A DNA stretch of 64,000 nucleotides. Origin: Isobaculum melis (GTDB taxonomy: Bacteria; Bacillota; Bacilli; Lactobacillales; Carnobacteriaceae). Below the pieces are notes generated by a model, which searched no databases, had not been told where the DNA came from, and worked only from the letters and a program-made list of their open reading frames with translations. Each line of letters opens with the position of its first letter. Position 1 is the first letter of the stretch. This document shows positions 26,574 to 35,347 of this stretch, piece after piece. The position numbers and the translations under genes are program-made. The stretch is from assembly GCF_900111355.1 (NCBI RefSeq), contig NZ_FOHA01000002.1:292644-356643 (forward strand). Direction: 5' to 3'.

Positions 26574-27533
26574 TTAATAATCATAATCACTAGCTTGCAT
26601 TGGTTCTACTTCACCAAGTAAATAGCCATTTCCGACTTGTGAGAAGAAGTCATGGTTACTTGTTCCAGAAGAAATCCCATTCATGACAATTGGGTTTACA
26701 TCTTCGGCTGTATCTGGAAATAATGAATCTAAACCTAGGTTCATTAAAGCTTTGTTCCCATTGTAGCGTAAGAAGGTTTTTACTTCTTCAGTCCAACCAA
26801 CTGTATCATATAAAAGCTCTGTGTATTTCACTTCATTTTCATATAATTTATAGAGTAATTGGTAAGTCCAGCCTTTTAATTCTTGTTGTTCATCCTCAGT
26901 TAATGCATTAAAGCCTAATTGGAATTTATAGCCAATATAGGTACCATGAACAGATTCATCACGGATAATTAATTTAATAATTTCTGCCACGTTTGGTAAT
27001 TTGTTGATACCCAAGTAATAAAGTGGTGTATAGAAGCCTGAGTAGAATAGGAATGTTTCTAGGAAAACACTAGCTACTTTCTTTTGAAGCGGTGTCCCAT
27101 TTTGATAAATATCATTGATCATAGCCGCTTTTTCTTGTAAATATTCATTTGAATTGGTCCAGCTGAAAATTTCTTCAATTTCTCTAGGTGTGTTTAAGGT
27201 ACTAAAGATTGAAGAATAGCTTTTCGCATGAACAGATTCCATAAATTGGATATTGTTAAATACTGCTTCTTCATGTTGTGAACGCACATCCATTCGAAGT
27301 GCTGCAATCCCATCTTGTGATTGCAAGGTATCTAATAAAGTCAGCCCGCCAAAAACGCGCTCTACTAAAGTTTTTTCAATACTTGATAGCTTACGCCAAT
27401 CATCTAAATCATTTGAAATTGGAATACGGGTATCTAACCAGAATTGTTCTGTTAGCTTTTCCCAGGTTTTTTTATCGATAATATCTTCAAAACTGTTCCA
27501 ATTTATCGCAGCATATTGCTCTGATTCGGTCAT
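26574..27533 (-). CDS. nrdF: Ribonucleotide reductase class Ib, small subunit NrdF
   Basis: 319 residues. Metal ligands are visible in FMESVHAKSYS (Glu, His) and IIRDESVHGTYIGY (Glu, His); the cofactor would be a dimanganese or diiron tyrosyl radical. It provides the radical for NrdE, making deoxyribonucleotides under aerobic conditions. RBS AAGGAG. Separated from nrdE by an unusual gap of 221 bp. Confidence 0.96.
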   Translation of the reverse strand: MTESEQYAAINWNSFEDIIDKKTWEKLTEQFWLDTRIPISNDLDDWRKLSSIEKTLVERVFGGLTLLDTLQSQDGIAALRMDVRSQHEEAVFNNIQFMESVHAKSYSSIFSTLNTPREIEEIFSWTNSNEYLQEKAAMINDIYQNGTPLQKKVASVFLETFLFYSGFYTPLYYLGINKLPNVAEIIKLIIRDESVHGTYIGYKFQLGFNALTEDEQQELKGWTYQLLYKLYENEVKYTELLYDTVGWTEEVKTFLRYNGNKALMNLGLDSLFPDTAEDVNPIVMNGISSGTSNHDFFSQVGNGYLLGEVEPMQASDYDY

Positions 27534-27547
27534 CGTTTTAAACTCCT

Positions 27548-27727
27548 TTATTCAGAACATTGAGGAAGGATTAAAAGTTTAATCTTGGCCATGTAAGTTA
27601 CTTCCATAAACGGTGGCCAAAAGTCAGGTTCTTCGGCAATTTCACAAAATCCAATCAATACAAAAAGCGTATTGTTTGTCTTTTGCTCCAATTGCTCGAA
27701 CCTAAACGACTTTTGTCTCAACCTCAA
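27548..27727 (-). pseudogene. Possible degraded small gene between nrdE and nrdF
   Basis: The gap contains a 59-codon open frame starting with TTG 27727 and ending at TAA 27548, next to the nrdF ribosome site. Its C-terminal part (GFCEIAEEPDFWPPFMEVTY) looks protein-like. An ATG at 27740 opens a second frame (MTKKIEVETKVV) that stops at a TAG; a one-base shift would join the two. No ribosome site is seen. It may be a frameshifted gene, a non-coding spacer or chance. Confidence 0.2.
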
Positions 27728-27754
27728 TTTTCTTTGTCATTTATTATTGTCTGA

Positions 27755-29938
27755 TTAAATAGAGCAGCTTTCGCAAGCGTTACTACCAACCTCATCTGCA
27801 TCATCAGTAAATGTACGCACGTAATAAATTGATTTACAGCCTTTTTTATAAGCATAGTTACGTAAAATACTTAAGTCTCTTGTTGTTTGCTTTTCAGTCT
27901 CTTTTTTCCATTCATAAAGGCCAGCTGGAATCGTTGAACGCATAAATAGTGTTAAGCTCATTCCTTGGTCAATATGTTGTTGAGCCGCAGCATAAACATC
28001 AATGACTTTACGCATATCCATATCATAAGCTGATGTGTAATAAGGCATGGTTTCATCAGATAGGTATGGAGCTGGATAATAAGTTTTACCTGTTTTCTTC
28101 TCTTGACGCTCTTCAATTCTTTGGGTAATTGGATGCAAGCTTGCACTTGTTTCATTTACATAAGAAATCGAGCCGTTCGGTGCAACTGCAAGACGATTTT
28201 GGTTGTATAAACCATATTGTTTTACATTGTCACGTAAGGTTTCCCAATCAGCTTGTGATGGAATAAAAATACCTTCAAACAATTCTTGAACTTTTTCAGA
28301 AGTTGGTGCCCAAGCTTTTTCAATGTATTTATCGAAGTATTCGCCTGTTGCATATTTAGAAGCTTCAAAGTCGACAAAAGTTTCCCCACGCTCTTTGGCA
28401 ATATTATTACTTTCTACTAAAGTCCAGTAGTTTAATAATAAGAAGTAAATATCAATAAATTCAACGGATTCTGGTGAGCCATAATGAATTTGATTCATTG
28501 CAAGATAAGTGTGTAAGCCCATTGCACCTAAACCAATGGTATGTGCTTGATCATTCCCTTTTTTGACAGATGGCACAACTGAAATAGATGAATTATCTGT
28601 AATAAAAGTTAAGGCACGTGTCATGGTACGAACGGAGCGACCAAAATCTGGTGATTTCATTAGGTTCACGATATTACTTGAACCTAAGTTACAGCTAATA
28701 TCTGTTCCGATTTCTTCATAAGATTGATCATCATTAATAATAGATGGTTTTTGTACCTGTAGAATTTCAGAACAAAGGTTACTCATTAGGATTTTCCCTT
28801 TGATTGGGTTACTACTGTTGGCTGTATCAATGTTTATAATATAAGGATAACCTGATTCTTGTTGTAATTTACTGATTTCAATTTCCAAATCACGTGCTTT
28901 GATTTTAGATTTTTTGATTTCAGGATTGTTTACAAGCTCATCATATTTTTCGGTAATATCAATATAAGAGAAGGGTTCTCCGTAAATACGTTCTACATCA
29001 TATGGACTAAATAAATACATATAATCATCATTTTTAGCTAGCTCATAAAATTTATCAGGAACAACTAAGCCTAAAGATAAAGTTTTCACACGAACTTTTT
29101 CATCCGCATTTTCTTTTTTAGTTGCTAAGAAAGCCACAACATCTGGATGGAAGACACTTAAATAAACGGCTCCAGCTCCTTGACGTTGGCCTAATTGGTT
29201 ACTATAAGAGAAGCTATCTTCTAACAGTTTCATAACAGGTACAACACCACTAGCAGCACCCTCATAGCCTTTAATTGGGTCACCAGCAGCTCTTAGGTTA
29301 GAAAGTGAAATACCAACCCCACCACCAATACGAGATAGCTGTAAGGCGCTATTAATACCACGGCCGATGCTGTTCATGTCATCTGTTACTTGAAGTAAGA
29401 AACAAGATACCAGCTCACCACGACGTTTTCTTCCAGCGTTTAAGAAAGAAGGTGTCGCAGGTTGATAGCGCTGATGAATCATTTCTTCAGCCAAATCAAT
29501 TGCTAAGGCTTCATTACCATCTGCAAAATACAATGCATTAAAAGCAATACGGTCTTCATAGCGTTCTAAATAGCGTTGATTATCGTTGGTTTTTAAGGCA
29601 TATTGCGTATAAAATTTATGGGCACCCATAAACGATTTAAAACGGAATTTCTTATCGTAAGTTTGCTTAAATAATTGCTTTGTAAATTCAAATGAATATT
29701 TTGACATAAACTCTGCCTCAATATAATCATTTTCGATTAAATAATCGATTTTTTCCTTTAACGTGTGGAAAAATACAGTATTTGGATTCACATGCTCCAA
29801 AAAGTAAGCACGTGCAGCCTCTTTATCTTTATGCAGTGGAATTTTACCATCTACAGGAATATTAATTTGGTTATTTAATTTAAAATAACTTGGATTATGC
29901 TGTTCCTTAGGAATGTCCGTTATGTTCAATACGTTCAA
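27755..29938 (-). CDS. nrdE: Ribonucleotide reductase class Ib, large subunit NrdE
   Basis: 727 residues, full length. SCFLLQVTDDMNSIG, NLCSEILQVQKP, the active-site region and the redox-active C-terminal pair in SNACESCSI are all present. It reduces ribonucleoside diphosphates, using NrdH as electron donor and NrdF as radical source. The start overlaps nrdI by 32 bp, a sign of translational coupling. Confidence 0.97.
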   Translation of the reverse strand: MNVLNITDIPKEQHNPSYFKLNNQINIPVDGKIPLHKDKEAARAYFLEHVNPNTVFFHTLKEKIDYLIENDYIEAEFMSKYSFEFTKQLFKQTYDKKFRFKSFMGAHKFYTQYALKTNDNQRYLERYEDRIAFNALYFADGNEALAIDLAEEMIHQRYQPATPSFLNAGRKRRGELVSCFLLQVTDDMNSIGRGINSALQLSRIGGGVGISLSNLRAAGDPIKGYEGAASGVVPVMKLLEDSFSYSNQLGQRQGAGAVYLSVFHPDVVAFLATKKENADEKVRVKTLSLGLVVPDKFYELAKNDDYMYLFSPYDVERIYGEPFSYIDITEKYDELVNNPEIKKSKIKARDLEIEISKLQQESGYPYIINIDTANSSNPIKGKILMSNLCSEILQVQKPSIINDDQSYEEIGTDISCNLGSSNIVNLMKSPDFGRSVRTMTRALTFITDNSSISVVPSVKKGNDQAHTIGLGAMGLHTYLAMNQIHYGSPESVEFIDIYFLLLNYWTLVESNNIAKERGETFVDFEASKYATGEYFDKYIEKAWAPTSEKVQELFEGIFIPSQADWETLRDNVKQYGLYNQNRLAVAPNGSISYVNETSASLHPITQRIEERQEKKTGKTYYPAPYLSDETMPYYTSAYDMDMRKVIDVYAAAQQHIDQGMSLTLFMRSTIPAGLYEWKKETEKQTTRDLSILRNYAYKKGCKSIYYVRTFTDDADEVGSNACESCSI

Positions 29939-30287
29939 CCTCTTTCTTAAAATTAATCACATCTAAATCAGTCCCACTAAATTCAAAGGCAAAAATCATG
30001 GGTACCTTGTACAACGCTGCTAAATCTTTGGCTGTAAAAACAAAAAGGTCGGCAAAGTTTCGGTTTCCGCCGCCAGCCACACCTTTTAAATGGGATAAAT
30101 TATCACTATATTCGATAAAATCATTGATTATTTCGGTTACTTCAATATCATAAGTAGGTACAACCACAATATAATCCTCTTCCATTCGATGAAATGGATC
30201 CGTCGCATTGACTTCATAACTATCGAGATCTAGTTTACCTACAAAACGTCTTGTTTGTCCAGTTAACGAAAAATAAACGATTTTCAT
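29907..30287 (-). CDS. nrdI: NrdI flavodoxin-like protein
   Basis: 126 residues. The FMN-binding motif YFSLTGQTRRF (residues 5-15) and GGGNRNFAD match NrdI. It supplies the oxidant needed to assemble the dimanganese-tyrosyl cofactor of NrdF. It begins 2 bp after nrdH. Confidence 0.94.
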   Translation of the reverse strand: MKIVYFSLTGQTRRFVGKLDLDSYEVNATDPFHRMEEDYIVVVPTYDIEVTEIINDFIEYSDNLSHLKGVAGGGNRNFADLFVFTAKDLAALYKVPMIFAFEFSGTDLDVINFKKEVERIEHNGHS

Positions 30288-30289
30288 GA

Positions 30290-30529
30290 TTAAATAGAGA
30301 TTGCTTTCAATTCTTTTAATCGATCAGGCTGGAATCCAGCAATTGGTTCAATACCATCAGCAATCACAACAGGAACACTCATAAAACCTAAGTCTTTTAA
30401 GTAAGTAACATGTGCTTCATCGTCCATAATATTTTTTTCTACAAACTCAATATTTTCACTTTTCAATAAAAATTTTGTCATGTCACATTGTGGACAATTT
30501 GGTTTGCTATATAGGTTAATTTTACTCAT
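30290..30529 (-). CDS. nrdH: Glutaredoxin-like NrdH
   Basis: 79 residues with the redox motif NCPQC (residues 10-14) and the thioredoxin-fold end GFQPDRL. It passes electrons to NrdE. First gene of the nrdHIEF operon. Confidence 0.95.
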   Translation of the reverse strand: MSKINLYSKPNCPQCDMTKFLLKSENIEFVEKNIMDDEAHVTYLKDLGFMSVPVVIADGIEPIAGFQPDRLKELKAISI

Positions 30530-30582
30530 TTTAAACAGCCTCCATTATATTCTTAAAACATTTAATTTTTATGACAGATTTC

Positions 30583-30611
30583 ATTATAAACTACAACAGA
30601 GAGAAACACAA
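30583..30611 (-). promoter_or_regulatory. nrd operon promoter
   Basis: On the minus strand TTGTGT (30611-30606) and TATAAT (30588-30583) are 17 bp apart. The -35 lies within NrdR box A. Confidence 0.65.
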
Positions 30612-30621
30612 CATATAGAAC
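30606..30621. promoter_or_regulatory. NrdR box A
   Basis: ACACAACATATAGAAC resembles the NrdR consensus acaCwAtATaTwgtgt and overlaps the -35 of the nrd promoter. It starts 41 bp before box B, about four helical turns, as expected for cooperative NrdR binding. Confidence 0.6.
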
Positions 30622-30646
30622 CTAAATTGTTAGTTTTTTATCAAAA

Positions 30647-30662
30647 ACACTATATATAGAGA
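30647..30662. promoter_or_regulatory. NrdR box B
   Basis: ACACTATATATAGAGA, a close match to the NrdR consensus, upstream of the nrd promoter on the same helical face as box A. Confidence 0.7.
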
Positions 30663-30812
30663 TAGTTGTTTTCTTGATAAAAGCTGAGATAAGTCAATAA
30701 TGACAAGTGTTTTGTTGGTTTTTTAGGGGGTGGGAAGGTAAGAAATAAAGTGGTGGGAACACAAGATAATGGGGGAGGATTTGTAGGCTAAATAGATGAT
30801 TTTGATAGAAAT

Positions 30813-30853
30813 AAAGTTAAAGGGAGATTGAACAAAATTTCCCTTTAACTTTT
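30813..30853. terminator. Terminator-like hairpin
   Basis: A 13-bp perfect stem (AAAGTTAAAGGGA / TCCCTTTAACTTT) with a loop of about 14 nt. It lies just upstream of a small open frame on the plus strand, within the gene-poor stretch between nrdH and the membrane-protein gene. Confidence 0.55.
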
Positions 30854-30865
30854 GGAGTGGTTTAT

Positions 30866-31060
30866 TTGATTGTTAAAGCAAAAATTGATAACGATTTAAC
30901 TTACAATATTCCTGATGATTCAGAACTGATGAACTGCGGTTACTATACATATGACATAAGTGAAAAACATTTTATATTATTTAGAGGTAGCTTCATCATT
31001 TTCTCAGTTAACAATAGCCGTTACTTGAATAAATGTGGACATACTATTAGGGTCTTTTAG
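30866..31060 (+). CDS. Small hypothetical protein (doubtful)
   Basis: A 64-codon frame from TTG 30866, with GGAG eight bases upstream, reading MIVKAKIDNDLTYNIPDDSE and ending HTIRVF. Composition is protein-like but there is no clear promoter, and a terminator-like hairpin sits immediately upstream. It could be a remnant. I do not recognise it. Confidence 0.3.
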   Translation: MIVKAKIDNDLTYNIPDDSELMNCGYYTYDISEKHFILFRGSFIIFSVNNSRYLNKCGHTIRVF

Positions 31061-31141
31061 TAATTTTTAAATGACTTACCATAATTTTTATTCAATAATT
31101 TTCGAATTAGATTTTCCATGCATATTATGTTTGACTCATTA

Positions 31142-32161
31142 TCACTCTTTTTTTAAAGATTTATTGTATTCATCAGTAACTCTTGCAATTCTTCTTGCAA
31201 CCCAATCAACATAGTCTAAGCTAAAATTTGCTTCTAAATAAATTTTTTCACTTGACTTTAATTTAATAATTTCTCTTTTTTTAAAAAATTGTTTACCACT
31301 TGGATGAATAGGCTCAATCATCGAATATATATAGCGTTTATTGCTCGAGGTAGTTATGCTGGTTGGAAGTCGTCCATACTTTTTATCTAAGTATTTCACT
31401 ACTCCTATTAGTTTTCCTTCTACTGATTCTTTTTCTTTTAGAATTCTCTCGATTTCTGGATTTTCGTTATTCTCTTTTTCGTCATCTTCTTCAAGGTTCT
31501 GCTCGTACAAATAATTGCCAATTACTTCATAGATATTAGCATTCAATATTTCAATAGTTTTTGTCGTTGAATATTTTTTTTTGCTAAAAATAATAAAATT
31601 AGATTCTTTTTTTATTTTAATCCATTCAAGTTTGGCAACACATAGTTGAAATTGTTCAAGCACTTCTATTATCACATTAATCGTACTTGAATTAATGACT
31701 ATTTCACCAAACATCTTATCTGTAGTATCAATATTGACTTGACTAATAATATATCGATTAATAGCATTCATATATGAAAACATATATGCTTCACAATCAT
31801 CAGGCTCTTGTATCGAACATTTATCTGAAAAAAATTTTTCAAAATACTCCTCAATTGTTTTTTCAACACCATATATTTGTATATCATTTGCCTTAAAACG
31901 CATTGAAATAATAACACGATGCTTCTCCAACTCTTTCCTAAGCACTTTAAGATATTCTACGTTATTTTCTACATTCTCATTCATCACTTCTTTTATTTCC
32001 GATAAGACTTTATTGTATTCAGAAAATTCATTTTTTAATTCTGTTAACCATTTTATACGACTATTAGAGATATTATTGTTTTGAATATTTCTATGAGCAA
32101 CAAATATAGTGCCAAACATTGTAATCACTACTGGTCCAAGATATTTGAAAAATTCCATCAT
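31142..32161 (-). CDS. Membrane-anchored protein of unknown function paired with a dGTPase-like gene
   Basis: 339 residues. One N-terminal membrane segment (YLGPVVITMFGTIFVAH) precedes a charged, helical cytoplasmic region with RIKWLTELKNEFSEYNK, a pattern common in membrane proteins of accessory islands. The C-terminal part (about 240-339) is mixed and basic. It lies 39 bp after the HD-domain gene in the same direction, so the two are probably co-transcribed. No known domain could be named with confidence; an effector or sensor in a defence module is an inference. Confidence 0.6.
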   Translation of the reverse strand: MMEFFKYLGPVVITMFGTIFVAHRNIQNNNISNSRIKWLTELKNEFSEYNKVLSEIKEVMNENVENNVEYLKVLRKELEKHRVIISMRFKANDIQIYGVEKTIEEYFEKFFSDKCSIQEPDDCEAYMFSYMNAINRYIISQVNIDTTDKMFGEIVINSSTINVIIEVLEQFQLCVAKLEWIKIKKESNFIIFSKKKYSTTKTIEILNANIYEVIGNYLYEQNLEEDDEKENNENPEIERILKEKESVEGKLIGVVKYLDKKYGRLPTSITTSSNKRYIYSMIEPIHPSGKQFFKKREIIKLKSSEKIYLEANFSLDYVDWVARRIARVTDEYNKSLKKE

Positions 32162-32200
32162 GTTGAAGTCCCCTTTATTCTCAGTATTAAATTTTCCATT

Positions 32201-33526
32201 TTATTTGAATAATGTATCATGCACTTTTCTTGCATAACCATCTGTCATGCTACAAACAAAATCAACAGCTATCTTAAGTCGGTAATAATTTTTTTCTGGC
32301 TCTAAACAACCTTTTGTTTCTTTTTTATATAATTTTATAGCCCAGTCAGAAATATTATCAAATAAACGTTCCTCATATTTATTCATTTTTTCTGATAGAT
32401 TGTCATATTTCAATACGACAGGTATAAACTCATCTAGTAACCTATTCATAATATTAAAACCTAGCACTTCTTGATCAAAAATTTCTTTTGTATTAAAAAT
32501 ATAGTCACAAGCAAAACTTTTTAAAGCTTTAAATAATTTAATTTCATTTATATTCTCATTCATTAAATCATTGTTAAATGTGCCTGCCATTATATCATCA
32601 TAATTCTTTATAAATGTTTTGCTAGCGCTTTGATAGACTTTCATTTGTGTAACACGGATAAAAGTTTGGATAACAGAAGCTTCATTTTCACCATCTAATA
32701 TTGAATAGATACCTGTTTTTTTAATTAAATAATTTTTTAATTCATTGAAACTATACAGACCATAATTATATCCATCCTCCACATCAGAAAAAGTATAAGC
32801 AATGTCATCTGCTGCTTCTAATAAAAATACCAATGGATGCCTTTTATTTTCTGTCTTTGTGGATTCTTTAATTTTTTTAAATATTGCTTGTTCTGAATAA
32901 AAATACCCTACTTTTTTCTTTGTTAAAATATCTTTGTCTAACTCAATTGAACTTGCCGTATATTTAATAACAGAATCAATAGTAGATGCTGTTAATCTCA
33001 TTCCACAATCTGCACTGCCATTATAATCGTGTAGCTTAGTTAAAACGCGTATTGTCTGCGCATTTCCTTCAAAAATCAAAAAATCATTTTTTTGTTGCTC
33101 TGTTAGCTCTTCCCACACTTCTAAATTAGGACCATTTTTTTTAAACCAAATACGAATAGCCTCTTCGCCAAAGTGGCCAAAAGGTGGATTGCCAATATCG
33201 TGAATCAGCGAAGCAGTTTCCATCAAACGATAGCATTCACTTAATAAATCTGTATGTAAATATTTATTCTTTGATAATCTAATTACTTCTGTTAATAAAT
33301 CTCTTGCTAATACTGCTACTTCTAAACTATGGGTCAGTCTTGTGCGAACAAAATCGTTTCTATCTAGAGGAAATACTTGTGTTTTGTCTTGCAGACGTCT
33401 AAATGAATCACTTTTCACCACACGCCTATAATCACTATCAAAGGCTATTTTTAAACTTTCGTTTCGTATAGAATCATTTTCTGCTACTGGTATTCTAATA
33501 TTACTTATTAACTTATCCCATTCCAT
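32201..33526 (-). CDS. dGTPase-like HD-domain deoxynucleotide triphosphohydrolase
   Basis: About 441 residues; ATG 33526 is preferred because AAAGAGG lies 10 bases upstream (a second ATG nine bases earlier abuts it). The dGTPase signature is clear: DSFRRLQDKTQVFPL, RTRLTHSLEVA (His), SLIHDIGNPPFGHFGEEAI (the HD pair) and FEGNAQTIRVL. Such enzymes split dGTP or other dNTPs into nucleoside and triphosphate, and some act against phages by draining dNTPs. Its partner membrane gene and island setting suggest an accessory role rather than housekeeping. Confidence 0.85.
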   Translation of the reverse strand: MEWDKLISNIRIPVAENDSIRNESLKIAFDSDYRRVVKSDSFRRLQDKTQVFPLDRNDFVRTRLTHSLEVAVLARDLLTEVIRLSKNKYLHTDLLSECYRLMETASLIHDIGNPPFGHFGEEAIRIWFKKNGPNLEVWEELTEQQKNDFLIFEGNAQTIRVLTKLHDYNGSADCGMRLTASTIDSVIKYTASSIELDKDILTKKKVGYFYSEQAIFKKIKESTKTENKRHPLVFLLEAADDIAYTFSDVEDGYNYGLYSFNELKNYLIKKTGIYSILDGENEASVIQTFIRVTQMKVYQSASKTFIKNYDDIMAGTFNNDLMNENINEIKLFKALKSFACDYIFNTKEIFDQEVLGFNIMNRLLDEFIPVVLKYDNLSEKMNKYEERLFDNISDWAIKLYKKETKGCLEPEKNYYRLKIAVDFVCSMTDGYARKVHDTLFK

Positions 33527-33631
33527 CTGTATCATACCTCTTTTTCTAATGATGTAATAAAAAAACTGTTCTCAACAGCAGTATATCCGAAAATATTATT
33601 CTGTTCAATCCTTTTCTTATTTTGGTCATAC

Positions 33632-33655
33632 AAAAAAAAGGCATACATCTGCCTT
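33632..33655 (-). terminator. Terminator after the tag remnant
   Basis: On the minus strand AAGGCA-loop-TGCCTT is followed by TTTTTTT. It lies 18 bp after the stop of the tag remnant. Confidence 0.6.
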
Positions 33656-33672
33656 AATTCAAATATAAGTAT

Positions 33673-33983
33673 TTAGGAATTCAGCACCACATCCTGCACC
33701 ATTCCACAAGCTTTCATAAACATATATCCAACAAAAATAAACCCATGTAGCTTCATATTTTTAGCAATCATTTCAGACAACAGTATCACATTTGCTACTT
33801 TAGCTGCTTCTTCATAAATATTTAGCTTAGGAACCTTGCCAACGAAGTCTCACATATAATTGTCGCAACTACTGTCTTCTTTTTGCACACCTCAGATTAC
33901 CCGCGCATTCTATACCACTACATTAATTTTTCTTGGATTACGAATCATTTCTGGATTGTCCTTCAATTGATTCTTTATTATCA
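33673..33983 (-). pseudogene. Remnant of DNA-3-methyladenine glycosylase I (tag), C-terminal half
   Basis: One continuous frame, broken by three in-frame stops (TAG, TGA, TGA), reads like the C-terminal half of Tag: NPEMIRNPRKINVVV, then NARVI, then CDNYM-stop-DFVGKVP, then SEMIAKNMKLHGFIFVG and FMKACGMVQDV. The last TGA sits where the family has Trp (TGG). The N-terminal half is absent and replaced by the last copy of the putative immunity genes. The island therefore probably invaded or rearranged a tag locus. Residues 'TTIC' before the FMQACG motif also seem deleted. Confidence 0.75.
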
Positions 33984-34604
33984 CTAATCAGTCGTAGAAG
34001 CGCCAATAACAGTCATTCTATTCGTAGACGGATCATAAATTGTCCAGTAAAAAGTGCCCCACCATTCTTTTCCTGCATCGAAATAATCTGACCAATCGTC
34101 ATTCCAGCGATAGATGATTAAATCTTGTTGATTTGGAAAAAGCAGTTGATTCAACTTTTTAAAATCTTTTCTTCCAGTTGGATTTTCTCCAGTTGATGGG
34201 TAAGTAAAAGCATAGCAATAAGATTCTTCATATTCAGCATCTACACGTTGATACTCCTTAAAAAAATCAGTTGGAGTTACTCTTTCAGCTTTCATTAATT
34301 TAGGAAGAATAGAATAAGTCGTTGTTCCATAAACCTGTTGCCAATTTTTCAATAACTCCTCATTTGAAAAATGCTGCTTTGATCCACGACGTATTTCTAA
34401 AGACTTAGCACGTGATAACATTCTCCGTGAAGCAATCTTTTTCATTCCCTCAATTGCAGCTGATTGATGGGTTTCTATCCCTTGATAATCATCTATTTGA
34501 AAAAAGATATAATCAAGTACATGAAGCGCTAAATCATCCGTTCCAATGTCATATTTTTTCATTGTTTCTTCAAAGTTCAATGTCTCTTTTTCTAAAAATT
34601 TCAT
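33984..34604 (-). CDS. Putative immunity protein, tandem copy 5
   Basis: 206 residues, cytoplasmic, beginning MKFLEKETLNFEETMKKYDI. The C-terminal block YRWNDDWSDYFDAGKEWWG is almost identical in all five copies downstream of the RNase-like toxin gene; the middle (about 45-130) varies. I do not recognise the family; location and variability fit immunity proteins. RBS GGAG. The middle most resembles copy 1. Confidence 0.7.
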   Translation of the reverse strand: MKFLEKETLNFEETMKKYDIGTDDLALHVLDYIFFQIDDYQGIETHQSAAIEGMKKIASRRMLSRAKSLEIRRGSKQHFSNEELLKNWQQVYGTTTYSILPKLMKAERVTPTDFFKEYQRVDAEYEESYCYAFTYPSTGENPTGRKDFKKLNQLLFPNQQDLIIYRWNDDWSDYFDAGKEWWGTFYWTIYDPSTNRMTVIGASTTD

Positions 34605-34671
34605 ATCAACAATCTCCTACTTTTTATAACTCGCTAATAAAGTTGAAATTTATACTGATTCTTTATTTTAG

Positions 34672-35295
34672 CTAATCAGTCTTAGAGGCACCTATAACTG
34701 TCATTCTACTGAAAGATGGATCGTATATTGTCCAATAAAAGGTGCCCCACCATTCTTTTCCTGCATTAAAATAATCTGACCAATCGTCATTCCAACGATA
34801 GATAATTAAATCTTGTTGATTTGGAAACAGTAGCTGGTTTAAACTTTTAAAATCTTTTCTTCCAGTTGGATTTTCTCCTGATGGGGGAGAAATAAAAGCA
34901 TAACAATAGGATTCTTCATATTCATCATCCGCATGTTGATACTCCTTAAAAAAATCAGTTGGATCTACTGGCTCTGCTTCCATTGCTTCTGGAATAACAG
35001 AATAGCCCATAAACTTGTCTGCCCATCCATGACTTTTAAGCAACTCTTCACGTGTCACGTTATCTTGCTTTGCCCACAATTCTATTCTCTTGTCACGCAC
35101 TATATTTCGTAACTGGGCCATTTTTTCCAGTCCCTTAATCGCTGCTAATTGATGAGTCTCTATTCCTTGATAATTGATTATTTTAAAGAACACATATCTT
35201 GGTGCTATGTATTCTGTTCCAATGTTATGCTTTTTCATCATTTCTTTAAGGTTTAAGGTTTCTTCTTTTAAAAATTTTATATCAACAACCTCCAA
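34672..35295 (-). CDS. Putative immunity protein, tandem copy 4, canonical start codon lost
   Basis: About 202 residues aligned with its paralogues. At the position of the usual ATG the sequence is ATA (35280): GGAGGTTGTTGAT-ATA-AAA-TTT. The upstream TTG at 35295 is itself part of the ribosome site, so translation is probably weak or depends on a rare ATA start. The body is intact and nearly identical to copy 3 in the middle region (IVRDKRIELWAKQDNVTREE). Possibly a gene on its way to inactivation. Confidence 0.6.
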   Translation of the reverse strand: MEVVDIKFLKEETLNLKEMMKKHNIGTEYIAPRYVFFKIINYQGIETHQLAAIKGLEKMAQLRNIVRDKRIELWAKQDNVTREELLKSHGWADKFMGYSVIPEAMEAEPVDPTDFFKEYQHADDEYEESYCYAFISPPSGENPTGRKDFKSLNQLLFPNQQDLIIYRWNDDWSDYFNAGKEWWGTFYWTIYDPSFSRMTVIGASKTD

Positions 35296-35347
35296 TTTTT
35301 TATAACTCGCTAATAAAGGTGAAATTTATACTGATTCTTTGCTTTAG

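Noticed and set aside
33536..33672. CRISPR or direct-repeat array near the dGTPase
   Set aside because: Only A/T-rich sequence and a terminator; no regularly spaced repeats here or elsewhere in the window.
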